The position numbers and the translations under genes are program-made. Of a DNA stretch of 11,633 nt, positions 1 to 7,968 are shown piece after piece. The DNA lies in assembly GCA_023299945.1 (NCBI GenBank), contig JALZVZ010000005.1, forward strand, positions 1 to 11,633, in the 5' to 3' direction. The first letter of the stretch is position 1, and every line of letters begins with the position of its first letter. The DNA comes from Altererythrobacter sp. (GTDB lineage Bacteria; Pseudomonadota; Alphaproteobacteria; Sphingomonadales; Sphingomonadaceae). A model generated the notes under the pieces. That model had not been told where the DNA came from, did not search any database, and saw only the letters and a program-made list of their open reading frames with translations.

Positions 1-362
1 TCATTACCAAGCGCCCGCAGCAGCTCCACCAGCAAAGCCGCGCTGGTCGCTCCGTCTACATCATAATCGCCGTAAACCGTGACGGTTTCATTCGTCAGAA
101 CCGCCTGCGCGATGCGCTCGGCCGCATTCTCCATATCCTGAAATTGTGCTGGATCGGGCAGGAAATCCCGCATTGTGGGGGTGGCATGTCGCTCAATATC
201 GTCGTTCGCGACGCCGCGCGTCATCAGCAATTGCGCGAGAATATCGCGTTCTAAAGACATGACATCACCGTCTAGCGCCATATTGCCGCCGCGCCATTGC
301 CACGATTGCCCCTTCAACGAAGCGTCGACGCCAAATACGGATGTGGGGGATCGTGATGTCAT
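1..362 (-). CDS. recJ: Single-stranded-DNA exonuclease RecJ, N-terminal part (cut by window edge)
   Basis: The first 120 residues of RecJ, the 5'-3' single-stranded DNA exonuclease used in recombination and repair; the rest lies left of the window. Near the cut edge the frame reads TVYGDYDVDGATSAALL, the hallmark first DHH-family motif, whose aspartates bind catalytic manganese. It is preceded by an alpha-helical 'DFLPDP...' lead-in normal for this family. The ATG at 362-360 is preceded by GGAG about 12 bases upstream, a weak but usable ribosome site. The short N-terminal extension (MTSRSPTSVFGV) before the tryptophan-rich QSWQWR segment is typical of alphaproteobacterial RecJ. The gene is divergent from the flavodoxin-like gene, with only about 72 bases between them, so both promoters must share that gap. 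I could not pick out clear -35/-10 boxes there. Confidence 0.93.
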   Translation of the reverse strand, partial: MTSRSPTSVFGVDASLKGQSWQWRGGNMALDGDVMSLERDILAQLLMTRGVANDDIERHATPTMRDFLPDPAQFQDMENAAERIAQAVLTNETVTVYGDYDVDGATSAALLVELLRALGN

Positions 363-434
363 TTGATTGAAATACTCCAATGCAAAGCGCTTTAACAGCG
401 CCCCTCAAAGTTAATCGACATCTGTGCTACGCCA

Positions 435-926
435 ATGGTTATGGATGAGAAGACAATTTTAATCGCTTGGCATTCACGCACCGGCGCGAGCAAGGCTTTG
501 GCCAGAGCCGTCGCTCGGGGAGCTGGGCGGTCTGCGTTGCTGAAACGTGCAGAGGATGTTGAAGCTGAAGATTTTCTCAAGGCATCAGCTTATGTGTTCG
601 TTTGCCCTGAGAACTTGGCTTCAATGAGCGGCATGATGAAAGAGATGTTCGATCGATGCTATTACGGAGTGCTTGGGCAGATTGAGGGACGGGCCTACGC
701 CACCATTATTGCCGCAGGCTCTGACGGTCAGAATGCGCAGAGGCAGATCGACCGAATTGCAACGGGTTGGCGGTTGCGGAGGGTGGCGGAGCCGATGATT
801 GTGAATTGCGCGGCACAAACAGCGGAAGAAATACTTAGCCCAAAGACTGTTTCTATCAATGAACTTGAAAAATGCGAAGAATTGGGTGCTTCGTTTTCTC
901 AAGCAATAGAAATGGGCATCTACTAA
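435..926 (+). CDS. Flavodoxin-fold NAD(P)H-dependent oxidoreductase
   Basis: A 163-residue cytoplasmic protein of the flavodoxin/WrbA-like fold, expected to bind FMN and move electrons; the substrate is unknown. The phosphate-binding loop is visible at residues 13-19 (HSRTGAS) right after the first beta strand (TILIAW). The second flavin loop is at about 58-73 (PENLASMSGMMKEMFDR), matching the family pattern P-x-x-x-x-x-M-S-G-x-M-K-x-x-x-D-R. The third loop is at about 93-100 (AAGSDGQN). No signal peptide or membrane segment is seen. Two close starts are possible, ATG 435 and ATG 441; neither has a convincing Shine-Dalgarno sequence, so the first is kept. It is a single-gene unit: about 170 bases lacking a recognisable gene or terminator separate it from the next frame. 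The family assignment is good, the reaction is not known. Confidence 0.85.
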   Translation: MVMDEKTILIAWHSRTGASKALARAVARGAGRSALLKRAEDVEAEDFLKASAYVFVCPENLASMSGMMKEMFDRCYYGVLGQIEGRAYATIIAAGSDGQNAQRQIDRIATGWRLRRVAEPMIVNCAAQTAEEILSPKTVSINELEKCEELGASFSQAIEMGIY

Positions 927-1100
927 TATTACCGCCGTACTGTAAATAAGCGACTCGACCTTAACCGCAAAACGCTTCAAGGGGTTATCATTGCTCGTTA
1001 ATTTACGTTAGGGATTCCGATAGAAAACTCGCAAACCCAAGAGACTGGCCAAGATAATGGCAAAGATACTGGATGGCGCGATAGCGACCACGGGATCTAT

Positions 1101-1874
1101 TTGCTGTTCGCCAAAGGCAAGCGGCCCGATCGCGGCGCCATTGCCCGCTTTGTTGGGACACAATTGGCAACCAGCTTAAGCTTTGATCCTGAATCCGGTA
1201 CGCCTACGCTGGCGGGAAAGGGTGATAATGAGGGGGCGATCGAAATGGCCCAAACCCATGCCGAAGGTAAAGCTTGGGTGGAATTGCTCCGAGATGGACT
1301 GCTGTTTGATTTAGAGGGTTTGTCGCCGTCTCAGCCACTCACTGTGCCGATGACGGATAACCGTTATGATTTCGATCATTCCAAATCACTTGCCATGTAT
1401 GATGCAATGCGATTGATCCCTGGCACCAATTTGGCTGGAGGCGAGCACACGCTTCCTGTTGTGCGCTGCCTAATCTCTTTGGCGCGCGATTTGGCTTATG
1501 AGTTTGACGATATTGCCGCATTTGTTTGGCCGCCTGCCTCCAGCGTGATCAGCCGCGAATTTTTCGAATCGACCGCGGCTGCATGGCTGGCAGGAGGCTC
1601 GTTTCCAGCCCTTGGTCTCACGTCTTTTCGTGAGACAATGGACGGCGCGATGCAATCGGTTGGGCTCGAATATCTAATCGGGCAAGAGCTGATAATTGAA
1701 GCACCTTTGTGCAATGACCGGGTGAAGGCCACACGCCTTGGTATTCGTCTGATCAACCAACTCATTATGGTTGGCGGCATTGAGAAGAGCGAGCGCTTGG
1801 CCGCGCCTGATGGATCGCGATTGATCATGCGGTTTTCGTGCGATGATAAGTTTGTGAGAGTTTCGCAGGAATAA
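1101..1874 (+). CDS. Conserved-looking hypothetical protein, start uncertain (possibly ATA at 1020)
   Basis: Unrecognised soluble protein, 257 residues from the TTG at 1101. It has no signal peptide, and I see no catalytic motif. The middle (about residues 138-178) contains FVWPPASSV and SFPALGLTSF, recalling the 'W-P-x-x-x-x-V-x-S-x-E-x-F' style of DUF4261 proteins; that is only a weak resemblance. The start is odd. The frame stays open upstream to 1002 and reads naturally (ENSQTQETGQDNGKDTGWRD), yet it holds no ATG, GTG or TTG before 1101. An ATA at 1020-1022 sits 6 bases after AGGG (1010-1013), as if an ATG had mutated to ATA. TTG 1101 lacks a good ribosome site. The stop TAA (1872-1874) is followed at once by a possible small coupled ORF. 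The coding call is fairly safe; start and function are not. Confidence 0.7.
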   Translation: MLFAKGKRPDRGAIARFVGTQLATSLSFDPESGTPTLAGKGDNEGAIEMAQTHAEGKAWVELLRDGLLFDLEGLSPSQPLTVPMTDNRYDFDHSKSLAMYDAMRLIPGTNLAGGEHTLPVVRCLISLARDLAYEFDDIAAFVWPPASSVISREFFESTAAAWLAGGSFPALGLTSFRETMDGAMQSVGLEYLIGQELIIEAPLCNDRVKATRLGIRLINQLIMVGGIEKSERLAAPDGSRLIMRFSCDDKFVRVSQE

Positions 1875-1878
1875 TGAT

Positions 1879-1998
1879 TTGAAGAAAGCATGGGGTCTTG
1901 CCGATGATGAGGCAACCAGCGTTTGCTTGCCCGCGCTTCCCTTTCGCGCAATCAACCGGCGCGGCACTGCGGAGCGCAACAAGCTAAAGGCGTTTTAA
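1879..1998 (+). CDS. Possible small coupled ORF, 39 residues
   Basis: This ORF is below the usual length cutoff. It starts at TTG 1879, with AGGA (1867-1870) 8 bases upstream inside the end of the preceding gene, so translation could be coupled to it. The frame begins LKKAWGLADDEATSV and ends GTAERNKLKAF; composition is balanced and codon use resembles the neighbouring genes. Its TAA (1996-1998) overlaps the TAA of the convergent nitronate monooxygenase gene (1995-1997) on the other strand, a tight packing often seen between real convergent genes. I do not recognise the product. An alternative is that it is read by frameshift from the upstream gene, or is untranslated spacer. Confidence 0.35.
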   Translation: MKKAWGLADDEATSVCLPALPFRAINRRGTAERNKLKAF

Positions 1999-2981
1999 GA
2001 CACCCAAGCTTTATACTCTGTCTTCGCTTCGAGCTGCGCCTTTGCCGTATGATATTCGCGCTCAAAACGGGCCACCATATCTTCAACAGAGCCAACAGAT
2101 TTCACTGCGCCGACGCCTTGGCCAGAGCCCCAAATGTCTTTCCACGCCTTTGCCTTGCTGTTGCCGCCGCTGCCAAAGTTCATCTTGGATGGGTCGCTGG
2201 TCGGCAAATCATCCGGATCAAGCCCAGCTTTCTCGATTGAGCTGCGCAGATAATTGCCATGCACGCCGGTAAACAGGTTGGTGTAGACGATGCCGTCTGC
2301 GCTTCCGTCGACGATGCCTTGTTTATAACCTTGGTCAGCATTGGCCTCTTCAGTCGCGATAAACGCGCTGCCTGCATAGCCAAAATCTGCGCCCATCGCT
2401 TGGGCTGAAAGAATCGAGGCACCGTGGGCGATAGAGCCGGACAGAGCGACAAGCCCATCAAACCATTCGCGAATTTCTTGCATCATAGCAAATGGTGACA
2501 ATGCGCCTGCATGGCCGCCAGCACCCGCGGCAACGGGGATTAGTCCGTCGGCACCTTTTTCGATCGCCTTATGAGCAAAACGGTCGTTGATGACATCATG
2601 CATGGTGATGCCGCCCCAATTGCGCACTGCATCAAAGATTTCTTCACGCGCGCCCAGCGAAGTGATGACCATGGGCACTTGCCATTTCTCGCATGTCGCC
2701 ATGTCGGCCATCACGCGGTCGTTTGATTTGTGCACGATCTGATTGACGGCAAAGGGAGCCGCTGGCTTGTCCGGGTTTTCACGGTTGTGCTTAGCCAGTT
2801 CTTCGGTGATCTGGTGCAGCCATTCATCGAGCAGGGTTTGCGGGCGAGCATTGAGCGCGGGAAAGCTGCCGATGATGCCGGCCTTACATTGTGCAATCAC
2901 CAGCTCTGGGCCGGAGACGATAAACAATGGCGAGCCGATTAGCGGCAAGCGAAGGCGGTCAAATGGTGCGGGCAAGCTCAT
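1995..2981 (-). CDS. Nitronate monooxygenase (2-nitropropane dioxygenase family)
   Basis: A 328-residue FMN-dependent TIM-barrel enzyme that oxidises alkyl nitronates to carbonyl compounds and nitrite, cytoplasmic. Visible family signs are the N-terminal 'LPLIGSPLFIVSGPELVIAQ' type segment that opens the barrel, the motif AAGAGGHAG at about 151-159 with the presumed catalytic base His157, and the phosphate-binding segments around ALSGSIAHGASILSAQAMGADFG (about 179-201). The length is normal. The start ATG has GGAG 8 bases upstream. It lies downstream of and in the same direction as the amidohydrolase, with a 111-base gap that holds no gene and no clear terminator, so co-transcription is possible but not shown. 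Its real substrate could be propionate-3-nitronate or something else; annotation to enzyme family is firm, biological role is not. Confidence 0.92.
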   Translation of the reverse strand: MSLPAPFDRLRLPLIGSPLFIVSGPELVIAQCKAGIIGSFPALNARPQTLLDEWLHQITEELAKHNRENPDKPAAPFAVNQIVHKSNDRVMADMATCEKWQVPMVITSLGAREEIFDAVRNWGGITMHDVINDRFAHKAIEKGADGLIPVAAGAGGHAGALSPFAMMQEIREWFDGLVALSGSIAHGASILSAQAMGADFGYAGSAFIATEEANADQGYKQGIVDGSADGIVYTNLFTGVHGNYLRSSIEKAGLDPDDLPTSDPSKMNFGSGGNSKAKAWKDIWGSGQGVGAVKSVGSVEDMVARFEREYHTAKAQLEAKTEYKAWVS

Positions 2982-3092
2982 GGGGTATTCTCCGTCAAAT
3001 ACATAAATTTGATGCAGCGCTTATGCACATGGGCCACCCCTGTCGAGGCTACATTTTATGCAACTGCGGCGCAGGCTCGCGATGCCGTAACG

Positions 3093-4154
3093 TCACTGGC
3101 CTTTAAGCAAATGTTCTACATCGTAAAACTTGGCCGCAGTGCCTGCATAAAGCGCGCGCTTTTCTTCCGCACTGGCACCAGATGTGATGCGCTTGAAAGC
3201 ATTCCACAGCACGGGATAAGTCGCACCCCAGCGGTCAACGGGGTAATTGCTCTCAAACATGGCGCGGGCAGGGCCGAAAGCTTCGATGCAAGTTTCGATA
3301 TAGGGCTTCCATTGCCGCGCCAGTTCTTCTGAGCCTACGCCAGCAGCAGGGCCTTGTTCGGGCATGGCGCAATTGTGCATCGCCAATCCGCCAAGCTTAA
3401 CAGAGACATTTTCGCATTTCGCCAGCTCACGGATGTTGCTCACCCAAATCTCAAAACGTTCGCCAAGTTTGTCAGCATAGCTCGCCATGCCCAGCGGGGT
3501 TCCGCAATGATCAAGGCAGATCGGCGTATAAGGAAACGCTTTTGCAAGGTCGATGACATCGGAGAGCTGCGGCTCCAATATCCACGCATCGAAACTCAGG
3601 CCCATTTTACCCAAATGCGCAAAACCTTCACGAAACTTCTGATCAAGATAGAGCTGCGGCGGAGCATGGAACGGAGGGCCGAGTACCTCAGGATCAGCGT
3701 CCCAAGCGCCCTGATGACGGATGCCTTTGAAACGGCCCCCATGTGAGTGGCCACCAGCAGCCACCAATGCTTCCAACACAGGTGCAGCACCGTCGCCAAG
3801 CATCAAATTGGCATGGCCAATAATCCCAGCGCATGCACGCAAATTGCCATAGAGACCGCTGGCCGATTGCGCCGCGACGCCGTTGACATATTCCACTTCG
3901 CCAACCGGTTTCATATCCTCGCTGCGCGCAGAATCGTAAAACGCACCGCATTCCATAAAGACCGTGCCGATGATGTTGTGCCCCGTCTGAACATCACCCA
4001 GCAACTGATCGAAAGTGTAATGCGCGGCGGGAACCAGTGTTTCTAAAAAACGGTGGCGAGGTTCTGGGAACATCGGAAGTAGCGGGCGCAAATCCCACAA
4101 ATGATGATGTGGATCGATGATCGGCAGATCGGGCTCGATAATGGTCTCGGACAT
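3093..4154 (-). CDS. Metal-dependent amidohydrolase, COG3618 (TIM-barrel) family
   Basis: A 353-residue cytoplasmic hydrolase of the amidohydrolase-2 type, the group that includes lactonases such as L-fuconolactonase and 2-pyrone-4,6-dicarboxylate hydrolase. Evidence: the first-strand metal motif IDPHHHLWD at residues 13-21, a mid-barrel KGIRHQGAWD segment, CLDHCGTPLG on a later strand, SVKLGGLAM, and the C-terminal MFESNYPVDRW, all in the family order. I chose the ATG at 4154-4152, which has GGAG 9 bases upstream; an ATG 54 bases further up would add 18 residues (MRPVPTPLCC...) that do not look like the family. It is divergent from the vWA gene with a 183-base shared control region, and upstream of nitronate monooxygenase on the same strand. 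Substrate cannot be read from the sequence. Confidence 0.9.
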   Translation of the reverse strand: MSETIIEPDLPIIDPHHHLWDLRPLLPMFPEPRHRFLETLVPAAHYTFDQLLGDVQTGHNIIGTVFMECGAFYDSARSEDMKPVGEVEYVNGVAAQSASGLYGNLRACAGIIGHANLMLGDGAAPVLEALVAAGGHSHGGRFKGIRHQGAWDADPEVLGPPFHAPPQLYLDQKFREGFAHLGKMGLSFDAWILEPQLSDVIDLAKAFPYTPICLDHCGTPLGMASYADKLGERFEIWVSNIRELAKCENVSVKLGGLAMHNCAMPEQGPAAGVGSEELARQWKPYIETCIEAFGPARAMFESNYPVDRWGATYPVLWNAFKRITSGASAEEKRALYAGTAAKFYDVEHLLKGQ

Positions 4155-4278
4155 GCGCACATTCTCCCAAATTTGTGCACAGCATAGCGGGGTGGGGACG
4201 GGGCGCAAACTCTATCAAATGGGAGGGCGTGGAATTGGATTGTCGTTCACCCAAATGCTAGGATACCGTAACGTCAAT

Positions 4279-4306
4279 TTGCATAATTTATTTCAATGTG
4301 TATGTT
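4279..4306 (+). promoter_or_regulatory. Candidate promoter for the vWA gene
   Basis: TTGCAT (4279-4284) and TATGTT (4301-4306) are separated by 16 bases in an AT-rich segment unlike the flanking coding DNA, about 30 bases before the start codon region. They resemble sigma-70 -35 and -10 boxes. A ribosome site AGGGG (4325-4330 region) lies 7 bases before the ATG at 4338. The match is by eye only. Confidence 0.35.
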
Positions 4307-4337
4307 TGAAAAATAGGTATAGAACAGGGGAAACGCC

Positions 4338-6131
4338 ATGCGCCGCAACACATTCCGATCACGCCTTTTGAGCACATCACTCATCGGATTGGGAGGTGCA
4401 TTGGCTGCCATATCGTTTTCCGCGATGCCTGCGTCTGCACAGGACAGCGCTGGCGTCCAAACTGATGGTGACGAAGATGTCGTCGTCGTAACCGGCATGC
4501 GTATTCGCCAAGGCGGCGCGCAAGACGCCAATCATTTCCGTTCTGTCTCATTGGATGGAACCAGCGTCGATTTGCCGCGTGCCAGTAGCTTTACCGTTGA
4601 AGGATTGATGGGCGAACATGATCTCACCTTGCCCGCGGATAAGGCTTGCGAGCAATTGTTCTGCGTCAATGCGCAATCCATTCGCGCCAACCTGCCCGCC
4701 GAGCCGGACAGCACAGTGTTTGTTGGATTGGGCTTTGAAAGCGGGGCAAAGCCTGAAAATTACACCTCTATCCCGGTCAGCATTGTGGCGGTGGTCGATC
4801 GTTCTGGCTCCATGGCGGGCAGACCTATTACCCGCGTTAAAGAAGGCTTGCATGCCGCCCTTAAACAAATGCGCGACGGCGACCGCATAGGCATTGTAGT
4901 CTATGGCAGCGAGACAAAAGTCCATCTGCCGGTTATGGACGTTGCGGGCAATCACGAGGCCATCAAAGCGGCGATCGATAGCATCGCAATCAATGGCGCG
5001 ACCTATATGGAAGCCGGCATGAAGCTTGGCTATGCCACTGCGATGGAGGAGTTGGAGCGCTCCAACGGCACCACACGAATGATGCTGTTCTCCGATGAAA
5101 ACGCGAATATTGGCAGCACTTCTGTCGACGGTTTCATGGGTCAGGCAACACGCGGGGCAGAGGCCGGGATCGGCCTCACCTCCATCGGTGTTGGCTACAT
5201 TTTCGATGGTGCACTGGCGACCAAAATTTCCAGCGTGAAAGGCGGCAACCTGTTCTTTGTCGACAAGCGGGGTGACGCGGCCAAATTGTTCGAGAAAGAG
5301 TTTTTCAACATGGTAAGCGAAGTCGCTCGCGATATTGAAATTACGATCAATCCAGCCAACGGATATAAAGTCGCCAGCGTCTACGGTGTGCCTGCCGACA
5401 TTATAACGCGCGGCGATGATGGCAGCGTAACTGCAACGATCGGCAGCGCTTTTATGTCCAGCAATGGCGGCGGTATTTTCGCAACATTGGAGGGATCGGG
5501 TTCAGCTGTCTCGCCTGCCAATGTGTCGATCGCCTATACCGATATGAAGACCGGCAAGCGGGCCAATGATAATGCGCAAGTTGGTTCTGTCGATGCAAGT
5601 CCAGCGCCGTCTTTGGCAAAAGCACAATTGCTGGTCGATCAATATACAAGTATTTCGGGCGCGCTAAATGCCTTTCACAAGAAAGACAAACCATTGGTTG
5701 CGCAGGCAAGTCTTGCCGACTTAGAGGAGCGCATGCGAGCATCCGGTGTGGATGGTATGGAGCGCGAGCTTGCGCTGATTGCGGGCCTTCGCGGGAAGGC
5801 GGCGAAGCTTGCAACATTAGCGGCCAATCCGGCGCTATATCGCCCGCGCAAAGCGGTCGGAGAGTGGCGTGTTCTTGCACATCGCGGCTTGGATGATGTG
5901 GCGCGCGGGGATTTCATCACGATCACCGACGACGGCGAATTTATAACAGAGAACGGTGGTGATGGGCCCAATTCAGGTGATGAAATTCACCAAGAATATG
6001 AAATCAACCAGCGGCAAATCCGTATCATAGAAGGTCGCCTCGTGATGGATTATACCATTAATGGTGACCGGATGCGGATGCGTAACCAGCAAGAAGGAAC
6101 TATGCTTTTGCTGGAGCGCGACGACACATAA
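4338..6131 (+). CDS. Exported von Willebrand factor type A domain protein with TonB-box-like motif
   Basis: A 597-residue protein of the YfbK/Ca-activated-chloride-channel-like vWA group. Residues 1-34 form a signal peptide (MRRNTFRSR, a hydrophobic core, then MPASA-Q), so it is exported to the periplasm or outer membrane. Next comes DEDVVVVTGMRIRQGG (46-60), which closely resembles the VVVTG-x-R-I sequence at the mature N-terminus of sphingomonad TonB-dependent receptors. An N-terminal beta domain follows, then the vWA domain with the MIDAS metal site DRSGS (154-158), the threonine in GATYM (222) and an aspartate in LFSDENAN (253). The C-terminal part contains a helical section (about 425-500) and a tail after YRPRKAVGEW. 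The start has a strong AGGGG site. Function is unknown; binding a protein partner through the metal site is the family expectation. Confidence 0.88.
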   Translation: MRRNTFRSRLLSTSLIGLGGALAAISFSAMPASAQDSAGVQTDGDEDVVVVTGMRIRQGGAQDANHFRSVSLDGTSVDLPRASSFTVEGLMGEHDLTLPADKACEQLFCVNAQSIRANLPAEPDSTVFVGLGFESGAKPENYTSIPVSIVAVVDRSGSMAGRPITRVKEGLHAALKQMRDGDRIGIVVYGSETKVHLPVMDVAGNHEAIKAAIDSIAINGATYMEAGMKLGYATAMEELERSNGTTRMMLFSDENANIGSTSVDGFMGQATRGAEAGIGLTSIGVGYIFDGALATKISSVKGGNLFFVDKRGDAAKLFEKEFFNMVSEVARDIEITINPANGYKVASVYGVPADIITRGDDGSVTATIGSAFMSSNGGGIFATLEGSGSAVSPANVSIAYTDMKTGKRANDNAQVGSVDASPAPSLAKAQLLVDQYTSISGALNAFHKKDKPLVAQASLADLEERMRASGVDGMERELALIAGLRGKAAKLATLAANPALYRPRKAVGEWRVLAHRGLDDVARGDFITITDDGEFITENGGDGPNSGDEIHQEYEINQRQIRIIEGRLVMDYTINGDRMRMRNQQEGTMLLLERDDT

Positions 6132-6132
6132 A

Positions 6133-6190
6133 TGGCCTCAAAAGAGGGCAAATCGCTGGCGAGGCCAGATCAGGCCAAACGAGGCCAAAG
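6133..6190. repeat. Cluster of GAGGCCA-type 10-bp repeats between convergent genes
   Basis: Three direct copies, GAGGCCA (6161-6167), CAGGCCA (6171-6177) and GAGGCCA (6181-6187), are spaced exactly 10 bases apart. An inverted copy TGGCCTC lies at 6133-6139 and can pair with any of the three. The block sits in the 126-base gap after the vWA stop and the leuA stop. It may act as a weak bidirectional transcription end or RNA structure, or bind a protein at one site per helical turn. No U-run terminator is evident. Confidence 0.5.
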
Positions 6191-6257
6191 CCGAGATGCC
6201 CCCTAAACGCCCTTAGATCATTCGATAAAAATGCGCTATGGGACGAGATGAAATACC

Positions 6258-7946
6258 CTAGATTGCTACCGCTGAATTGGCTGCGCTGAGAACTGCGCGA
6301 ACGCTTGCGGTGGCAACATCTTCATCGATTCCGCAGGCCCATAAAAATTGCCCTTTGCTTTCGCATTGGAGGTAAGCGGCGGCGCGTGCATCACGCCCTG
6401 AGCCCAACGCATGCTCGGTGTAATCGAGGATTTTGAGGTCGAGGCCGAAGCTATCTTCCAAAGTGGTCACAACACTAGAGATTAGGCCGTTGCCGCGCCC
6501 GCTCACCGATTGTTCCTCGCCCGCGACTGAGATCGTTCCGGCAAAGATGCGGGTACCGTCAGATGCCCGGCTTTCCTCATAGTTGACCAGCTGAAAATGC
6601 TTATCGGCAGTTTGCACATGATAGGTGCGTTTGAAGGCATCCCAAATATCCGCAGCGTTCAATTCACGGCCCATTTCATCAGCAAGGTTCTGCACATGGG
6701 AGGAGAAATCTGCCTGCATTTTCTTCGGTAATTTTAGCCCCTGATCCTGCTCTAGCACCCAGGCAAAACCGCCCTTTCCAGATTGCGAGTTAACCCGAAT
6801 GACCGCTTCATAATCGCGCCCCAAATCGGCCGGATCAATCGGAAGGTATGGCACGCGCCAAGTCTCATCATTTTGCGTTTCAGCGGCGGCAAAGCCTTTC
6901 TTGATCGCATCCTGATGGCTGCCGGAAAAGGCGGTAAAGACCAGCTCGCCTCCGTATGGATGCCGCTGATGGACCGGCAATTCATTGCAATATTCCACTG
7001 TCTCAATCACCCGGTCAATGTCGGAGAAATCAATTTTAGGATCGACGCCTTGCGTGTACATATTGAGCGCCATGGTCACGAGGCAGCAATTGCCGGTGCG
7101 CTCTCCATTGCCGAATAAACATCCCTCAACGCGGTCTGCCCCCGCCATCAATCCCAACTCTGCTGCAGCAACGCCTGTACCGCGATCATTATGTGTGTGC
7201 AGCGAGAGAATGGCAGCATCACGGTTGGGTAGATTGCGCGCAAAATATTCGATCTGATCAGCGTAAATATTGGCGGTGGCCGCCTCTACTGTTGCGGGGA
7301 GGTTGAGGATAATTGGATGCTCGGGCGTAGGGGCCAGAACCTCCATTACCGCCTCGCAAACAGCAATGCTGAAATCCAATTCTGCGGTAGAGAATGTTTC
7401 GGGCGAATATTGGAAATGCCAATCGGTTTCAGGGCGTTTTGCGGCTTCGTCGCGCATGACCTTCGCACCGGCCACAGCGATGTCGCGCACTTCATCTTTG
7501 GACATGCGGAAGACAATATCGCGCCATGCGGGCGAGACAGCATTATAAAGGTGGACGATGGCCGAATGCGCGCCAGTAAGGCTGTCAAAACTGGTGCGGA
7601 TTAAGTCTTCGCGTGATTGCGTGAGCACTTGCACCATCACGTCTTCTGGCACGCGATCAGAACGTACGAGAGAGGAGATGAAGTCAAATTCAGTTGCGCC
7701 TGCGCTGGGGAAGCCAACCTCAATTTCCTTTATGCCAATCTCAACCAACAGATCGAAAAAGCGGTTTTTTTTCACCGCATCCATAGGGTCGATAATCGAC
7801 TGATTGCCGTCACGCAGATCGGTGGAAAGCCATCGCGGCGGCGCAGTGATTGTCTGGCTCGGCCATTGCCGGTTTGGCAAATCAATCTGCGGGAATGGGC
7901 GATATTTACGGGAAGGGTCGCGCAACATATTTTGTGGGTTTGTCAT
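6258..7946 (-). CDS. leuA: 2-isopropylmalate synthase
   Basis: A 562-residue enzyme that condenses acetyl-CoA with 2-ketoisovalerate, the first committed step of leucine synthesis. This is the long (type 2) form found in actinobacteria and many alphaproteobacteria. The catalytic TIM barrel shows STDLRDGNQS at 41-50 (Arg45 catalytic, Asp46 metal ligand), the metal-binding histidines in HTHND (250-254) and GNGERTGN (279-286). A linker region follows, then the C-terminal leucine-sensing domain (from about 430, with SGRGNGLISS and a C-terminal DARAAAYLQ segment), so feedback inhibition by leucine is expected. The start ATG has only a weak ribosome site. The 140 bases upstream contain a leucine-rich leader ORF and competing hairpins (listed separately). 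It is convergent with the vWA gene. Confidence 0.97.
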   Translation of the reverse strand: MTNPQNMLRDPSRKYRPFPQIDLPNRQWPSQTITAPPRWLSTDLRDGNQSIIDPMDAVKKNRFFDLLVEIGIKEIEVGFPSAGATEFDFISSLVRSDRVPEDVMVQVLTQSREDLIRTSFDSLTGAHSAIVHLYNAVSPAWRDIVFRMSKDEVRDIAVAGAKVMRDEAAKRPETDWHFQYSPETFSTAELDFSIAVCEAVMEVLAPTPEHPIILNLPATVEAATANIYADQIEYFARNLPNRDAAILSLHTHNDRGTGVAAAELGLMAGADRVEGCLFGNGERTGNCCLVTMALNMYTQGVDPKIDFSDIDRVIETVEYCNELPVHQRHPYGGELVFTAFSGSHQDAIKKGFAAAETQNDETWRVPYLPIDPADLGRDYEAVIRVNSQSGKGGFAWVLEQDQGLKLPKKMQADFSSHVQNLADEMGRELNAADIWDAFKRTYHVQTADKHFQLVNYEESRASDGTRIFAGTISVAGEEQSVSGRGNGLISSVVTTLEDSFGLDLKILDYTEHALGSGRDARAAAYLQCESKGQFLWACGIDEDVATASVRAVLSAANSAVAI

Positions 7947-7968
7947 GATATTGGCTAAGCTCGCGGCT

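Noticed and set aside
621..980. Antisense ORF opposite the flavodoxin-like gene
   Set aside because: No family features, no ribosome site, and it mirrors a convincing gene on the other strand.
1496..1951. Long antisense ORFs opposite the 1101-1874 gene
   Set aside because: Arginine- and serine-rich composition typical of reverse-complement shadows; the plus-strand frame has better protein character.
4155..4208. 18-residue N-terminal extension of the amidohydrolase from an upstream ATG
   Set aside because: The later ATG has a well-spaced GGAG and yields the normal family N-terminus; the extension has no family resemblance.
3084..4276. An 11-base match CCGTAACGTCA shared by the gaps on both sides of the amidohydrolase
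   Set aside because: A match of this length is expected several times by chance in a window of this size and has no further extension.
5452..5880. Antisense ORF inside the vWA gene
   Set aside because: Low-complexity composition and no start signal; the vWA frame is continuous and well supported.
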